DNA of 6,071 nt, from NCBI GenBank assembly GCA_030633285.1, contig DAOVTC010000071.1, positions 1 to 6,071 on the forward strand. Reading direction: 5' to 3'. How positions within the stretch are numbered: the first letter of the stretch is position 1; the number at the start of each line of letters is the position of its first letter. Of the stretch, positions 5,700 to 6,071 are shown piece by piece. Source of the stretch: Flavobacteriaceae bacterium. Lineage in GTDB: Bacteria; Bacteroidota; Bacteroidia; Flavobacteriales; Flavobacteriaceae. The notes beneath the pieces are model-generated. The model did no database searches. It saw nothing but the letters and a program-made list of their open reading frames with translations, and was not told where the DNA came from. The position numbers and the translations under genes are program-made.

Positions 5700-6071
5700 A
5701 TGTCTGTATTAAGTGGTAAAAATATACTTATAGGTGTAACAGCCGGTATAGCTGCTTATAAAACAACATATTTAGTTAGACTTTTTATTAAAGCAGGAGC
5801 CAATGTGCAAGTTGTAATGACTCCTGCCTCAAAAGATTTTGTTACTCCACTAACTCTATCAACCCTTTCTAAAAATCCCGTTTATTCTGCTTTTTATGAT
5901 AAAGAAGATGAAAATGAACAATGGAATAGCCATGTTGATCTTGGTCTTTGGGCAGATATAATGCTTATTGCACCGGCTACAGCTAATACATTATCAAAAA
6001 TGGCAAACGGTATTTGCGATAATTTATTAATGGCTACTTATTTATCAGCTAAATCTAAAGTTTATTTTGCA
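5700..6071 (+). CDS. coaBC: bifunctional phosphopantothenoylcysteine decarboxylase / phosphopantothenate-cysteine ligase, 3' end outside window
   Basis: CoaBC (Dfp) makes 4'-phosphopantetheine for coenzyme A: the CoaB half joins cysteine to phosphopantothenate, and the N-terminal CoaC flavoprotein half decarboxylates the product. The 124 codons before the window ends cover most of the CoaC domain. Visible are the flavin-fold start NILIGVTAGIAAYK (8-21), VVMTPAS (38-44) and FVTPLTL (47-53). SHVDLGLWAD (77-86) carries the active-site histidine (His78, matching His75 of E. coli Dfp), and APATANTLSKMANGICDNLL (91-110) is the FMN/substrate loop. The short acidic stretch before His78 (DKEDENEQ) is, from memory, usual in Bacteroidota homologues. 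The CoaC active-site PxMNxxMW motif and the whole CoaB half lie beyond the edge, so bifunctionality is inferred from the family. The ATG follows a 12-bp A/T-rich gap after rpoZ, without a Shine-Dalgarno sequence. Confidence 0.93.
   Translation, partial: MSVLSGKNILIGVTAGIAAYKTTYLVRLFIKAGANVQVVMTPASKDFVTPLTLSTLSKNPVYSAFYDKEDENEQWNSHVDLGLWADIMLIAPATANTLSKMANGICDNLLMATYLSAKSKVYFA

Noticed and set aside
1..6071. A hidden mobile element, CRISPR array, toxin-antitoxin pair, tRNA or riboswitch
   Set aside because: Nearly every base is in a recognised housekeeping-type gene; the longest gap is 127 bp; no repeat-spacer pattern, terminal inverted repeats, cloverleaf or conserved leader structure was seen by eye.

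Overview
The window is strongly AT-rich and densely packed. It looks like an ordinary housekeeping stretch of a flavobacterial (Bacteroidota, probably Flavobacteriaceae) chromosome. Four things point there: the gene order bamD - rpoZ - coaBC beside dapA; the Bacteroidota-type omega subunit; a DUF6913-like protein; and the absence of Shine-Dalgarno sequences in front of the genes, with several perfect TAnnTTTG (Bacteroidota -7) boxes instead. The genus cannot be fixed from this sequence.

Left part (1-2402): the 3' part of a CutC-family gene on the + strand, its first dozen or so codons cut off by the window edge. It converges on a two-gene minus-strand operon. Read in its own direction, that operon encodes a lipoprotein with the C-terminal 5'-nucleotidase domain, then, after one base, a lipoprotein with the metallophosphatase catalytic domain. 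Together they correspond to the two halves of an UshA-type periplasmic 5'-nucleotidase, made as separate polypeptides and encoded in the reverse of the usual domain order.

Middle part (2403-4389): after a 28-bp divergent gap, a + strand group starts with a DUF6913-like protein of unknown function. It is followed by dapA (lysine/diaminopimelate synthesis) and ftnA (non-haem ferritin with a complete ferroxidase centre). These are spaced 31 and 8 bp apart and are probably co-transcribed, with a possible internal promoter for ferritin.

Right part (4390-6071): a 127-bp gap with two -7-like boxes leads into bamD (outer-membrane protein assembly lipoprotein), rpoZ (RNA polymerase omega, 1 bp later) and the 5' part of coaBC (coenzyme A synthesis, 12 bp later, running off the window). 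This is a tight operon of core cell functions.

No mobile element, CRISPR array, tRNA/rRNA, phage gene or defence-like cassette is visible, and I found no convincing undescribed system. The points most worth a second look are the split nucleotidase, the tandem ATG-TAA units in front of the DUF6913-like gene, the promoter/start arrangement of bamD, and the altered lysine-binding site of DapA.
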